Assembly: GCA_002763895.1 (NCBI GenBank)
Contig: NSLH01000004.1
Location: 1-64,000 of the forward strand
Direction: 5' to 3'
DNA length: 64,000 bases
Source: [Chlorobium] sp. 445
GTDB taxonomy: Bacteria; Bacteroidota; Chlorobiia; Chlorobiales; Thermochlorobacteraceae
The notes beneath the pieces are model-generated. The model had not been told where the DNA came from. It searched no databases and was given only the letters and a program-made list of their open reading frames with translations. How positions within the stretch are numbered: position 1 is the stretch's first letter; each line of letters begins with the position of its first letter. Made by a program: the position numbers and the translations under genes. This document shows, in pieces, positions 9,418 through 18,888 of this stretch.

Positions 9418-10758
9418 TTACTCTTCTTTCTTGCTTTTTTGGTCTAAGTATTCTTGCAACTCATTCATCAATTGCTGAACACTCACCAGCAGTTGAATGC
9501 GCCGCTGTCTATCAATAGCGGCAGCGGTTTCAGGCATGGCGCCGCGCAAGAGATTATCTTCAAGTGTCGCAAGTTCTGTTGCCATATCGGTCATTTGTGC
9601 TACCAGATTATCTACCACTGGGTCTCGGAGCTGGCGAATTTCTTCACGCAGCAAGCGCATAATACATAGCAGATTGACTTCGGTAAGCCGTCGCATCAGG
9701 AGTGTTTGTTTATTGCAGTCCGCTGTATTGAAGGCGTTGATGGGACTGGGCGGCGTGGAGGGCAGAATGGTCTTTGGCGCCGAGACGCTGATGATTTGCG
9801 TTGCCAGTGCATTTCTGCCACGCTGTGCCAGTTGCTTTGTGTCGCGTAAGGCTTCACGATATTCTGGGCGTTCAGCCTCCACTACAACTTCTGGCGCAGC
9901 ATAGACATAGAGCGAATCTTCTATGGTGCTTATCTTTCTTAACTTGCGTTTCTTAGGTTGATAGCCCAGTTTTCGTGCTAGGGTTGCATCGGCTAAACCT
10001 TCTTCTTTTCGTCCTATTTCAGTTTTGACTACGCCACGCATAAAGTACGCCTCTGCAAATGCCGGTCGCAATCGCAGTGCACGCTCTAAATCACTTAGTG
10101 CGCTGTTGAACTGCTTGAGTTTGCGATAGGCTAATGCGCGATGGTAGTAGGCTTCAGCTGTCTCTGCCAGCGAAAGCGATGCTGTGAAATCTTCTACCGC
10201 ATCAAGCCATTTGTCTAAACTGAGTTTAGCGTAACCACGATAAAAATATGCTGAACTTGACTCTGCAACTTGCTTTAAGACTTCACTAAAATCCTCAATT
10301 GCAGCCGCAAATTCTTCAATTGCTAAACGGCTTCTGCCGCGCTGGAAAAAGTAGTCTGCGTTGTTTGCATTCAGAAGAATAGCACGCGTAAAGTCAACAT
10401 TTGCGCGCGCATATTGCGCCATTTCATGACGAAGCAATCCGCGATAGTAGTATAGCTCCGCTTCGTTTGGAGCAAGTTCAATGGCTTTGGCATAATCTTG
10501 CATGGCGGCGGTAGTATCTTGCAAATAAATCCATTGCGTGTAGGCTCTGCCCCAATAAGCACGCCAGTAGGTCGAGTCTTTGTTGATTGCTTTATTAAAA
10601 TCAATGAGTGCTGCACTGTAGGCTTCATTCGAGAGATGTGCGACACCTGAGGCGTAGAGTTCTTCAGCAGTTTGCGCCAGACTCGGCTGCATGCTTAGCA
10701 GCAGCACAAAAAAGAACGATGTAGCCATGCACTGTTTTGGCAGTCTATCACACTTCAT
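9418..10758 (-). CDS. Exported TPR-repeat protein
   Basis: About 446 residues. An N-terminal signal peptide (core SFFFVLLLSMQPSLAQ) is followed by about seven tetratricopeptide repeats to roughly residue 260; units such as AYFYRGYAKLSLDKWLDAVE recur every 34 residues. A charged linker and a helical C-terminus that could form a coiled coil (METATE/LATLEDNLL region) complete it. A start at 10812 is possible in frame, but it would lie inside the SusD terminator hairpin, so I use the ATG at 10758. Role: periplasmic protein-protein scaffold; partner unknown. Whether it belongs functionally to the SusCD unit upstream is not shown. Confidence 0.75.
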   Translation of the reverse strand: MKCDRLPKQCMATSFFFVLLLSMQPSLAQTAEELYASGVAHLSNEAYSAALIDFNKAINKDSTYWRAYWGRAYTQWIYLQDTTAAMQDYAKAIELAPNEAELYYYRGLLRHEMAQYARANVDFTRAILLNANNADYFFQRGRSRLAIEEFAAAIEDFSEVLKQVAESSSAYFYRGYAKLSLDKWLDAVEDFTASLSLAETAEAYYHRALAYRKLKQFNSALSDLERALRLRPAFAEAYFMRGVVKTEIGRKEEGLADATLARKLGYQPKKRKLRKISTIEDSLYVYAAPEVVVEAERPEYREALRDTKQLAQRGRNALATQIISVSAPKTILPSTPPSPINAFNTADCNKQTLLMRRLTEVNLLCIMRLLREEIRQLRDPVVDNLVAQMTDMATELATLEDNLLRGAMPETAAAIDRQRRIQLLVSVQQLMNELQEYLDQKSKKEE

Positions 10759-10780
10759 AAGCTTCAAAAGTCTCAAATGA

Positions 10781-10809
10781 AAATGGCGCAACGGAGTGCT
10801 GCGCCATTT
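10781..10809 (-). terminator. Rho-independent terminator after the SusD gene
   Basis: AAATGGCGCA (10781-10790) and TGCGCCATTT (10800-10809) form a perfect 10-bp stem with a 9-base loop. On the minus strand it starts 25 bases after the SusD stop and is followed by TTTTCATTT. It separates the SusCD transcript from the TPR gene. Confidence 0.8.
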
Positions 10810-10833
10810 CAAGTTATCAAAGAAAGCAACTCA

Positions 10834-12348
10834 CTACAAGATGGAGTTTCCGACCAATGCGGAAACGAGGTTGTCGTTATCTGCTGGCACATCTGGTCGA
10901 CGCAAGCGTTCGTTGAGCGGATAGGTAAAGCGTAGCGGTGCACGTCCGCCGCCATCTGCACGTCGGGGCAAGGTGTTTGTGCGTCGCATATCGTGGTAGG
11001 CTTGCCCTTCGAGGAAGAGCGCAATGTATTTCTGACGCAGAATTTCGCGCACGACATCTAACTGCGTGTTGGCACCGCCGTAATTGCCCAAGCCTCCTGC
11101 AGCTCTCAACGTATTGAGCAAAGTTACAGCGTCATCAAGGCTACCTGTTCGGGCAAGGCACTCGGCACGAATGAAGGAGGTTTCCAGTGCGCTCATAATT
11201 GGGAAATCGGTGCCGATGTTGCCGTATCCTCCGGGTGCGCGATTCAAGAATGCTGCACCGGCTGGAGAACGCTCAGCAGAGTCGCGTTGTGTGTTACCTG
11301 TGCGTGCACTAAATCGGTTAGGCACGAGTGCAAAGCCAAAGAATGATCCGCGAGCTGGCGAAGAGGTTGGAGCTTCAAAGAAGCGTGGGATTCGTGTATC
11401 ATTCTTTCTGTCATCGCCTGTGGCACGTGAGAGTGCATTGGGGCCCGAGATTTCATCACGGTTTTGCAAGATGTCCATAAAGTACTTGTCTGCACGCACG
11501 GGGAAGCCTTGCTCATTGGCAAGGAAGGTGCCGAAGAGTGCTTGCTCGTTAGCGTTTGCGGCATTTGCACGCGCTCTGACGCTGGGCACATTGCCTGAAA
11601 GCCCTGCATTCGCATTTGTCAAAGCGGCAGCATAATTTTTGACATGCAGGAAATAGCGCGCTTTGAGTGAGCGCGTTGCTGCAATCCAGTTGGCACGGTT
11701 CCCACCATAGATGAGGTCTTGCGGCAGTGCTGCGGTTCCAGCACTAAAGCGTGCAAGTGCAGAGTCCAAGTTTGCTTGTGCCTGTGCATAAGCTTCTGCT
11801 TGACTGACAAATGGCGGTGGGTCAAAGCGTTTGACAAAATCTCCCGCATCCTCCAAACTTTGAATTGGAATTGAGCCAAAGAGTGCAGCAAGTTCACCAA
11901 GCGCCAGTGCCTTGTACCAGAACGCAATCCCCATGTAAGTGTTGCGCAACTCTGCAGGCATGGAGACCGTTGGGGCAAGGCGCAAAATATCGTTGGCTGA
12001 CTTAATCACCTGAAAGCCTTGTAGCCAAATGAGATTGAATTCTCGTGATGTGGATTCCACATAGTCGTTCCACTGCAAAATTTGTGCGCGTCCATCGGCA
12101 TTGACAATTTGCCATGTCCAGATCGAGGCAAACATTGCACGGTCACCTGAATAGAAATCCCCACCACCTGAAATAAGTCCAACCGTCAGAGCGTTCAGGC
12201 CGTCGATTGTCCCAATCACACCTTCGTTTGGTGCATTGGGCGAGTTATTCAAATTTGGATCAATGGTGCATCCACTTTGCAAGCCAAGCACGATGGCAAG
12301 TGCAAAGCCTACAAGGCTAAGTTTGGGAAGCGTTTTGTGTTTGGTCAT
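10834..12348 (-). CDS. SusD/RagB-family outer-membrane nutrient-binding lipoprotein
   Basis: A 504-residue surface lipoprotein. The signal peptide ends in a lipobox LQSGC with the lipidated cysteine at residue 27. The body has the helical SusD fold: an N-terminal domain with MPAELRNTYMGIAFWYKALALGELAALFG, then RANWIAATRSLKARYFLHVKNY, and a C-terminal segment ILRQKYIALFLEGQAYHDMRR that is highly characteristic of the family. SusD proteins cap a SusC TonB-dependent channel and bind glycans or peptides. The partner lies 88 bases upstream. No carbohydrate-active enzyme is in the window, so the substrate is unknown. Confidence 0.93.
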   Translation of the reverse strand: MTKHKTLPKLSLVGFALAIVLGLQSGCTIDPNLNNSPNAPNEGVIGTIDGLNALTVGLISGGGDFYSGDRAMFASIWTWQIVNADGRAQILQWNDYVESTSREFNLIWLQGFQVIKSANDILRLAPTVSMPAELRNTYMGIAFWYKALALGELAALFGSIPIQSLEDAGDFVKRFDPPPFVSQAEAYAQAQANLDSALARFSAGTAALPQDLIYGGNRANWIAATRSLKARYFLHVKNYAAALTNANAGLSGNVPSVRARANAANANEQALFGTFLANEQGFPVRADKYFMDILQNRDEISGPNALSRATGDDRKNDTRIPRFFEAPTSSPARGSFFGFALVPNRFSARTGNTQRDSAERSPAGAAFLNRAPGGYGNIGTDFPIMSALETSFIRAECLARTGSLDDAVTLLNTLRAAGGLGNYGGANTQLDVVREILRQKYIALFLEGQAYHDMRRTNTLPRRADGGGRAPLRFTYPLNERLRRPDVPADNDNLVSALVGNSIL

Positions 12349-12436
12349 TGCTGTCTCAAAATTTTGTTGATTTGTGCTTGCCGTCTCTGTTGGAAGAGAA
12401 GGACAGGCGGATTTTCTCTTTTGTTTTTGTTGAATT

Positions 12437-15400
12437 TTAGTAGGTCAGTTGTACGCCAAAGCGCAGCGATCGAACTTGAGCGAACTGGAACCAGTCGATG
12501 CCGCGTGCATTTTGGTTGCCGAATGAGTTGACCTCAGGATCATAGCCTGTGTAGCTCTTGAAGAATGTGGCAAGGTTACGCCCAGAGAAGATGAATGAGA
12601 TTTGGCTGATGCCAAAATTCTTCAAGATGTCCCAATTGTACTGCACCGTCACATCACGTAGGCGCAAGAAACTGCCGTCCTGAATGTGCGGCTCGGCAAT
12701 GACAAAGCCGCTCAGGAAGCCGCGATATAGCACAGTTTTTTGCACTTGCTGTCCGGGCTGATAGGTTACGCCAAACGCGGTAAGTGGGGTTGTGCGTCTG
12801 GGGTCTACAATAATTGGTACGCCTTCAAATTCAGCAGGTTCTTCACGGTCGCGTGTCGGTCCCCATGTGCCAAAGTTGATGAGTCCGCCTTGTGTGCCGT
12901 TGAAGACACGATTGCCAAAGACCCCATCGAAGAGGATGCTCACAGAGAGATTCTTGAGGATTCGGAAATCATTGCGCAGCGAGAGTGTGTAAGCTGGCCA
13001 TGGGTTTGCAAACCCGAACAGCGGTTGACCATCTTGTACAGGCGCTCCGACTAATCCATTGATTGCACCATTGTTTGCTACATCGCTTGGTCGGAAGGCA
13101 CCTGACACCACCAGTCGAGAGTTTGGTGAATTTGGTGCCACGCTGATAACGCGTCCATTTTCGCGCACCATATTGCCGTTCGCATCCACTTGCACCCAGG
13201 TCTGACCCGAGCGCACAATGTTGCCATTTTGATCACGCAGCCAGCCTGAGACTTGCAATGCACCGTAGGGTTGCCCGGCGTTGATAAAGGCTTGCGAGCC
13301 GGCAAATCCGCCTAAAGAAATCGGCGCTGCACCCGAGAGCGTGTTGACAATGTTGTTGAGCCGTGCGTAGTTCAGTGTCGCATTCCAAGTAATTTCAGGC
13401 GTGTTGAGAATCGTGCCTTGAATCGAAAGCTCAAAGCCTTCGTTGGTCATTGCTGCAGCATTTCTTAGCACAGAGTTGTAACCTGTAGATGCTGGCACTG
13501 GAAATGACACAATGATATCAAATACGCTGGTCATGAAGTAGTTAGCCTCGACATTGATGCGATTGTTCCAGAAGCCCAAGTTGATCCCGACTTCACGCTC
13601 TACCAGCCGTTCTGGTGTTACATCTTGCGTTGCTCCTCCGACGGTTGAGGCATTCAGACCTGCATTGCCCAAGCGGTTCGACCATGTGCCACGTGCAAAT
13701 GAAGCCACAATACCGCCCGTCGTGTAGAGGAAGTTTGTTGCATAAGGATCGGGTTGCTGTGGTGAGCCTGATTCACCATATGCAGCACGAATAATCACAT
13801 TATCCAGAATGCCTTTCAAGCCTTCCATAAAGCTCTCTTGTCCCATGTTGTAAGACAAACCTGCTTTCGGGAAGAACGAGAAAGGCTGGCTTGTACCGAA
13901 TGCAGATGAGCCATCACGGCGGATACTGGCTGTCAGTGCCACGCGGTCAAAGATGTCGGCAGTCAGTTGTACAAACTGTCCAATCAACACGGATTCTACT
14001 CTTGCCGATGAGGCAATCTGGGTTGCACCTGAATTGAGTTGGCTGAAAAAAGGCGAGATATCATTGGTTTGAACGTTGATTAAGTCGCGGCGCAGTGAAA
14101 TGTACTGGCTACCAGCAATCAGCGTAGCACGAATGTCTTTGGTGAAATTATACTTTGCTGTCGCTGAGAGTTCCAGATTGAGTTGGTTATCGAAGCGTGG
14201 ATCAGAGACAATCGCACCAGCACCGCCGGGACCAAAGTTTGCATCGCGTGCACCGCGTGCCAAAATATAGACATTGCTTTGATCATAGCGATCTAAGCCC
14301 AGCTGTCCTCTGACGCCTACAAATAGCCCGCTTGTTGGCTCTTGATAAATATCCCAATTGAGCGCAGAGTTGTGAATGAAGCGGCTTAGGCGTGAAGTGT
14401 AGGAGTTGTTTTCCTGCGTCCAAATCGGGTTGTCGTATGCGGCATAGCGTCGCTGTGTGCCATCAGGCTCAAGGTATCGTGTGTTATCGAAATCGGGCGG
14501 CGTACGCAAAGCAGAGAGGTAAATGCCTGAAATACTATTTGCTACCGTTGGAATCAGCGTCTGGGAGACAATGTAGTTATTCGTGGTGGTGTAACGCACA
14601 CCGGGCAGCAGCGTGAAACCTACATTTGCACGAAAGTTATTGCGATTGAGATCAGAGTTACGAAAGACACCTTGGTTTTGATCGAAGGTGCCGCCGACAT
14701 AGTAATCAAAGAACGATGTCGCCCCTGAAATGCTCACCGTTTGCTGACCGCTGTTGGGCGTGCGGAAAATCCCGTTGAGCTGATCATACACCGGCTGGTC
14801 AGGGCGCAGACGCGGTCCCCACGACAGCGTTGTACCGGGTGTCCCTCTGGTCTGTCCCGGTCCTGGTTCCCGATATGCGTTCGGACCACCGATGCCGTCA
14901 ACACCTTGACCATATTCTTTTTGCAAATCAATGGAGCCGAGTGGACTTGAGGTTTCGTAGAATGCCGCTAGATTGATTTTGGTTGGGCGCTCACTGCTGT
15001 TGTATTTACCTTTCTTAGTGTTGATGATAATGACACCGTTACCGGCCACCGCACCGTAAATTGCAGCGGCTGCTGGACCTTTCAAGACCTCGATTGACTC
15101 AATGTCTTGTGGATTGATATCAATTGCACGAGAGCCGACATCTACAGCGGGTCTATTTGGACTTGAGGTCTCGTTGTCGATAATGACGCCGTCGACAATA
15201 TAGACCGGTTCAGAGCTGCCTCGTGCCGACTTAGGACCGCGCACCGTGATAAAGGTTGAGCCGCCAGGAATCCCTGAAGCACGCGTGACTTGAATCCCTG
15301 TTACTTGCCCCGATAGACCGTCAATTGCAGCAGGTGTGGCAATGTTGTTGATGCGCTCACCAGCAACCGTTCCAACCGCTGCGCCTAACTTGCTACGGTC

Positions 15401-15760
15401 AATTTCTCCGGACAAGCCCAGCACCACCACTTCATCGGCTTGTGAAGCTTTGACCCTTAGAGAAAAATCCAGCGTCAAGGGCTCAGTCGCCGTGAGCGTA
15501 ACGGTTTGCGACTTGGATTCATACCCAATGAGTTTGACTTCCACTGTGTGTGTACCCACAGGTGCTTTGAAGGAGTATTCACCATCAGCGTTGGTCGAGC
15601 TACCGATGCGTAACGCAGGAATAGAGACGACTGCACCTGCTAAACCTTCTTTTGTTTCTGCATCGAGTACTTTTCCAGAGATGGTTTGCGTTTGCTGTTG
15701 TGCTTGGCTAGATACACTAAGCCATAACCACGCTATACAGAGCAGTATAGGTTTCTTCAT
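12437..15760 (-). CDS. SusC/RagA-family TonB-dependent receptor
   Basis: About 1,107 residues, intact. A signal peptide (MKKPILLCIAWLWLSVSSQAQ) is followed by a carboxypeptidase-like regulatory domain (ISGKVLDAETKEGLAGAVV, about 26-110), and then the plug (SGQVTGIQVTRASGIPGGS, VYIVDGVIID, IESIEVLKGPAAAAIYG). The long C-terminal beta-barrel ends in the aromatic strand LRFGVQLTY. It imports large substrates with TonB energy together with the SusD lipoprotein encoded downstream. I chose the ATG at 15760 because it begins the signal peptide; the longer in-frame extension carries no such feature. Confidence 0.95.
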   Translation of the reverse strand: MKKPILLCIAWLWLSVSSQAQQQTQTISGKVLDAETKEGLAGAVVSIPALRIGSSTNADGEYSFKAPVGTHTVEVKLIGYESKSQTVTLTATEPLTLDFSLRVKASQADEVVVLGLSGEIDRSKLGAAVGTVAGERINNIATPAAIDGLSGQVTGIQVTRASGIPGGSTFITVRGPKSARGSSEPVYIVDGVIIDNETSSPNRPAVDVGSRAIDINPQDIESIEVLKGPAAAAIYGAVAGNGVIIINTKKGKYNSSERPTKINLAAFYETSSPLGSIDLQKEYGQGVDGIGGPNAYREPGPGQTRGTPGTTLSWGPRLRPDQPVYDQLNGIFRTPNSGQQTVSISGATSFFDYYVGGTFDQNQGVFRNSDLNRNNFRANVGFTLLPGVRYTTTNNYIVSQTLIPTVANSISGIYLSALRTPPDFDNTRYLEPDGTQRRYAAYDNPIWTQENNSYTSRLSRFIHNSALNWDIYQEPTSGLFVGVRGQLGLDRYDQSNVYILARGARDANFGPGGAGAIVSDPRFDNQLNLELSATAKYNFTKDIRATLIAGSQYISLRRDLINVQTNDISPFFSQLNSGATQIASSARVESVLIGQFVQLTADIFDRVALTASIRRDGSSAFGTSQPFSFFPKAGLSYNMGQESFMEGLKGILDNVIIRAAYGESGSPQQPDPYATNFLYTTGGIVASFARGTWSNRLGNAGLNASTVGGATQDVTPERLVEREVGINLGFWNNRINVEANYFMTSVFDIIVSFPVPASTGYNSVLRNAAAMTNEGFELSIQGTILNTPEITWNATLNYARLNNIVNTLSGAAPISLGGFAGSQAFINAGQPYGALQVSGWLRDQNGNIVRSGQTWVQVDANGNMVRENGRVISVAPNSPNSRLVVSGAFRPSDVANNGAINGLVGAPVQDGQPLFGFANPWPAYTLSLRNDFRILKNLSVSILFDGVFGNRVFNGTQGGLINFGTWGPTRDREEPAEFEGVPIIVDPRRTTPLTAFGVTYQPGQQVQKTVLYRGFLSGFVIAEPHIQDGSFLRLRDVTVQYNWDILKNFGISQISFIFSGRNLATFFKSYTGYDPEVNSFGNQNARGIDWFQFAQVRSLRFGVQLTY

Positions 15761-16000
15761 TGTTATTTGTTGTTTTGTTGATAGAAAGTATGACAGCAGC
15801 ACTTCTCAGACCAGCCAGACTTTGCTTTGAAAATGTGAAGTGCGAAGAGTATAAGTAAAAAAGCAAAAGTTGCAACATGTTGGGCATTGAAGCAGGTGTC
15901 AGATTCGGCGAGAGCTCGGATAATTAAGTGCGCCCCGAGCACTGGTGAATAAATTTGAGTTCGTAGATTTGCACTTTTAATCAAACAGACGCACGGCAAG

Positions 16001-16381
16001 ATGAGCCTTGACGAACACTACACCGAATTTCTCAAAGGCATTGAAGAATACAACGCCGCCATGTTCTTTGAGTGCCACGACACATGGGAAGAGATTTGGC
16101 ATGAAATCTACGGAAGCGATAAAAAATTTTTACATGGCTTAATTCAAAGCTCAATCGGGCTTTATCATTTCACCAATCGTAATCCGAAAGGGGCTCGTTC
16201 GATGTTTGCTAAAGCATTTGCCAAGTTAGCACGCTATCAGCCTGTGTATCGTGGCGTTGCAGTTACAGATTTGATGCAGCACATTGAATTGCGATGCATA
16301 CCGATCATTGAGCAAATGGAGCGTGGTGAGCCTGTCAAACTCTCTGCGGAGATACTGCCAAAAATTTATTTGCAACAGTAA
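16001..16381 (+). CDS. DUF309 family protein
   Basis: A 126-residue soluble protein with the DUF309 signature [17 protein letters not shown] (about residues 25-41), followed by [15 protein letters not shown] and a positively charged helix. The family is widespread, all-helical, and has conserved H/E residues suggesting metal or catalytic use, but no established function. The stop is two bases before the cysS ATG, so the two genes are almost certainly cotranscribed. Two TAnnTTTG-like boxes (15950-15957 and 15964-15971) lie upstream. Confidence 0.88.
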   Translation: MSLDEHYTEFLKGIEEYNAAMFFECHDTWEEIWHEIYGSDKKFLHGLIQSSIGLYHFTNRNPKGARSMFAKAFAKLARYQPVYRGVAVTDLMQHIELRCIPIIEQMERGEPVKLSAEILPKIYLQQ

Positions 16382-16383
16382 TT

Positions 16384-17822
16384 ATGCCACTCAAAATCTA
16401 CAATACGCTGACGCGTCAAAAGGAAGTCTTTGTGCCATTGGTGCCCGGTAGAGTTGGTATCTATGTGTGCGGTCCGACCGTCTACGGGCATTCGCACATT
16501 GGGCATGCCAAAAGTTATGTGTCGTTTGATGTCGTCGTGCGCTGGTTTAAGCACTTAGGCTACACGGTTAAGTATGTGCAGAACATTACCGATGTCGGGC
16601 ATCTGACCGATAATGCTGACGAAGGCGAAGACAAGATTGCCGTGCAAGCTCGCCGCGAGAAGTTAGAGCCGATGGAAATTGCACAAGCCTATACGCGCTC
16701 GTTTTACGAGGATATGGATGCACTGGGGGTGCTGCGCCCAAACATTGCTCCTACGGCTTCAGGTCATATTCCCGAACAAATTGAAATCATCAAGACCTTG
16801 ATTGCCAAAGGACACGCTTACGAGGTCAATGGCAATGTTTATTTTGACGTCAGTTCCTTTTCTGGGTATGGCAAACTCTCTGGCAGAACCAATCAAGAGG
16901 ATTTGGAAGCAGGTGCACGTGTCGCCGTGCGCAGCGAAAAACGCAATCCGAGCGACTTTGCACTTTGGAAAAAAGCGGAGCCCAACCACATTATGAAGTG
17001 GCCCTCGCCTTGGAGCGTGGGTTATCCAGGCTGGCATATTGAGTGTTCTGCTATGTCTATGAAATACTTAGGCGAGACCTTTGACATTCACGGTGGCGGT
17101 TTGGAAAATCAGTTCCCGCATCACGAGTGTGAAATTGCGCAGTCTGAAGCAGCTACCGGCAAGCCTTTTGTGCGCTACTGGATGCATAACAACATGGTTA
17201 CCGTGAACGGCGTCAAGATGGGCAAATCACTTGGAAATTTCACAACCATCAAAGACGCACTAAAAAAGGTTAGCCCACTTGTGCTGCGTTTCTTTATCTT
17301 GCAATCGCACTACCGCTCCACACTTGATTTTTCCGATGCCGCTTTGCAAGCCGCTAAGGCAGGCTTAGAAAAACTGCACGATACCTACGCCCGACTGCTT
17401 GATGCACCTCAAGGCAAATGCACTCTTGACCTAAAAAATTTGAGACCCGCTTCCATGACGCCATGAACGATGACTTCAACTCACCATTGGCTATCGCTAC
17501 GCTCTTCGATCTTGCACGTGAAATCAACAGCGCACTCTCTGGCGATGGACTGACCGCAGAGAGCAAAACACAAACTCTTCAATTCTTGCATGATTACGGG
17601 CACGAAGTTTTGGGAATTCTGCCAACTGCTGCCTCAAGCCTTGCAAATGGGTCCACTGCAGAAGTCCTGCAAAAAGTCATGTCGCTCATCTTGGATATTC
17701 GCAAAGAAGCGCGTGCAAAGAAAGACTTTGCTACCAGCGACCTAATTCGCGACCGCTTAAGAGACGCTGGCATTGAGGTCAAGGATACGAAAGACGGGTC
17801 AACATGGAGACTCATAAAGTAG
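16384..17822 (+). CDS. cysS: Cysteinyl-tRNA synthetase (frameshift in this sequence)
   Basis: Class I aminoacyl-tRNA synthetase, about 479 residues when restored. Motifs: CGPTVYG with the first zinc cysteine, then HIGHAKS; further zinc ligands in ECSAMSM and [10 protein letters not shown]; the KMSKS equivalent is KMGKSLGN. The C-terminal tRNA-binding helices ([17 protein letters not shown]) are in a second frame. The break is in the A run at 17433-17438: seven A instead of six gives the continuous family sequence [21 protein letters not shown]. An essential single-copy gene, so a real disruption is unlikely. Cotranscribed with the DUF309 gene. Confidence 0.95.
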
Positions 17823-17855
17823 CGCTACAATTCAATTGCTGCAGCACGCGTAAAG

Positions 17856-17885
17856 TTGGCAAGTCGCAGAAAATCGTTATATTTG
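17856..17885 (+). promoter_or_regulatory. Bacteroidota-type promoter for rpmB
   Basis: TTG at 17856-17858 and TATATTTG at 17878-17885 are separated by 19 bases. This matches the TTG-N17-23-TAnnTTTG pattern known for Flavobacterium/Bacteroides primary sigma factors. The box ends 33 bases before the rpmB ATG. This is the best-formed promoter in the window. Confidence 0.55.
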
Positions 17886-17918
17886 TTACTCTATTCTCAA
17901 AATTATTCACGAATTGCC

Positions 17919-18144
17919 ATGTCAAAAGTTTGTTTGATTACAGGCAAGAAGCCGGTGTATGGAAATACGGTCTCGCATGCCAACAATCACCGCAGAACGC
18001 GCTTTGAGCCAAACTTGCAAGAAAAAACGCATCTGGTTGGAAGAGGAGAAGCGTTGGGTGCGCGTGCGTCTTTCAACAAAAGCCATCAGAACGCTGACAA
18101 AGAAAGGTACAGCCATGCTTGCAAAGGCGCTGAAAGCGCGTTAA
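17919..18144 (+). CDS. rpmB: 50S ribosomal protein L28 (frameshift in this sequence)
   Basis: A small ribosomal protein of about 74 residues when restored. It starts [20 protein letters not shown] and continues [14 protein letters not shown], the classic L28 N-terminus. The second half ([20 protein letters not shown], then [17 protein letters not shown]) is in another frame. The break is in the A run at 18022-18027; five A instead of six gives [12 protein letters not shown], exactly as in related L28 proteins. It has its own promoter just upstream. Confidence 0.93.
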
Positions 18145-18203
18145 GGCAAGCACCACTGCCTCGACATTTGCCATAGCAGCACTGCAACTTAACCTCACTC
18201 AGT

Positions 18204-18689
18204 ATGACGCCTAAGACGCCTAAGAAAAAGGTTACCATCTACACCGATGGCGCGTGCAGTGGCAATCCGGGCAAAGGTGGCTGGGGTGCAGTGCTGCTCT
18301 ATGCTGACAAGCAACTCGAACTCTCGGGCTTTGAAGCAGAGACGACCAACAACCGCATGGAACTGCTTGCTGCTATCAAAGCTCTCGAAGCCCTCAAAGA
18401 ACCTTGCGAAGTTGATTTGTTCAGCGATTCTGCTTATCTCGTCAATGCGTTCGAGCAAGGCTGGATTGAGAGTTGGCAAAAAAATGGCTGGAAAACCGCC
18501 AATAAGAAACCTGTGCAGAATCAAGACCTTTGGAAGCGGTTAGTCGAACTCTGCAAGACACATCAGGTTCGTTTTCATAAAGTCAAAGGACACAGCGACA
18601 ACGAGCACAACAATCGGTGTGATGCTTTAGCGACAGCAGCGATTCGCACTGCTGACTTACGCGCAGATTCATCGCCAGCAGGATTATAG
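18204..18689 (+). CDS. rnhA: Ribonuclease HI
   Basis: A 161-residue enzyme that cuts the RNA strand of RNA:DNA hybrids. The four acidic catalytic residues are visible: D15 in [17 protein letters not shown] in [11 protein letters not shown] in [10 protein letters not shown] and D in [10 protein letters not shown]. The basic handle region typical of the E. coli-like type ([19 protein letters not shown]) is present. Follows rpmB after 59 bases. The next 200 bases (18690-18888) hold no gene. Confidence 0.95.
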   Translation: MTPKTPKKKVTIYTDGACSGNPGKGGWGAVLLYADKQLELSGFEAETTNNRMELLAAIKALEALKEPCEVDLFSDSAYLVNAFEQGWIESWQKNGWKTANKKPVQNQDLWKRLVELCKTHQVRFHKVKGHSDNEHNNRCDALATAAIRTADLRADSSPAGL

Positions 18690-18888
18690 GCCAAATTGAT
18701 TGCGTCATGTTCATCTCGTAGTGTTTATTCGCTTATCTTGTGGCGTTTGATTGCGCGCTATTTTTTAGATTGCTCTTTTAGATGACTTAGCGCTCAACAA
18801 GCGCTTAACAAATAACCAAAGGTTTTACTTGTGCGTTGCGCCATCAAAGTACACCAAGTTGTAGAAGTTGAGCTAAAGGAGTTTTAGT

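Noticed and set aside
11084-11635. 183-codon plus-strand frame opposite the SusD gene
   Set aside because: Shadow of a well-supported SusD coding sequence; no independent signals.
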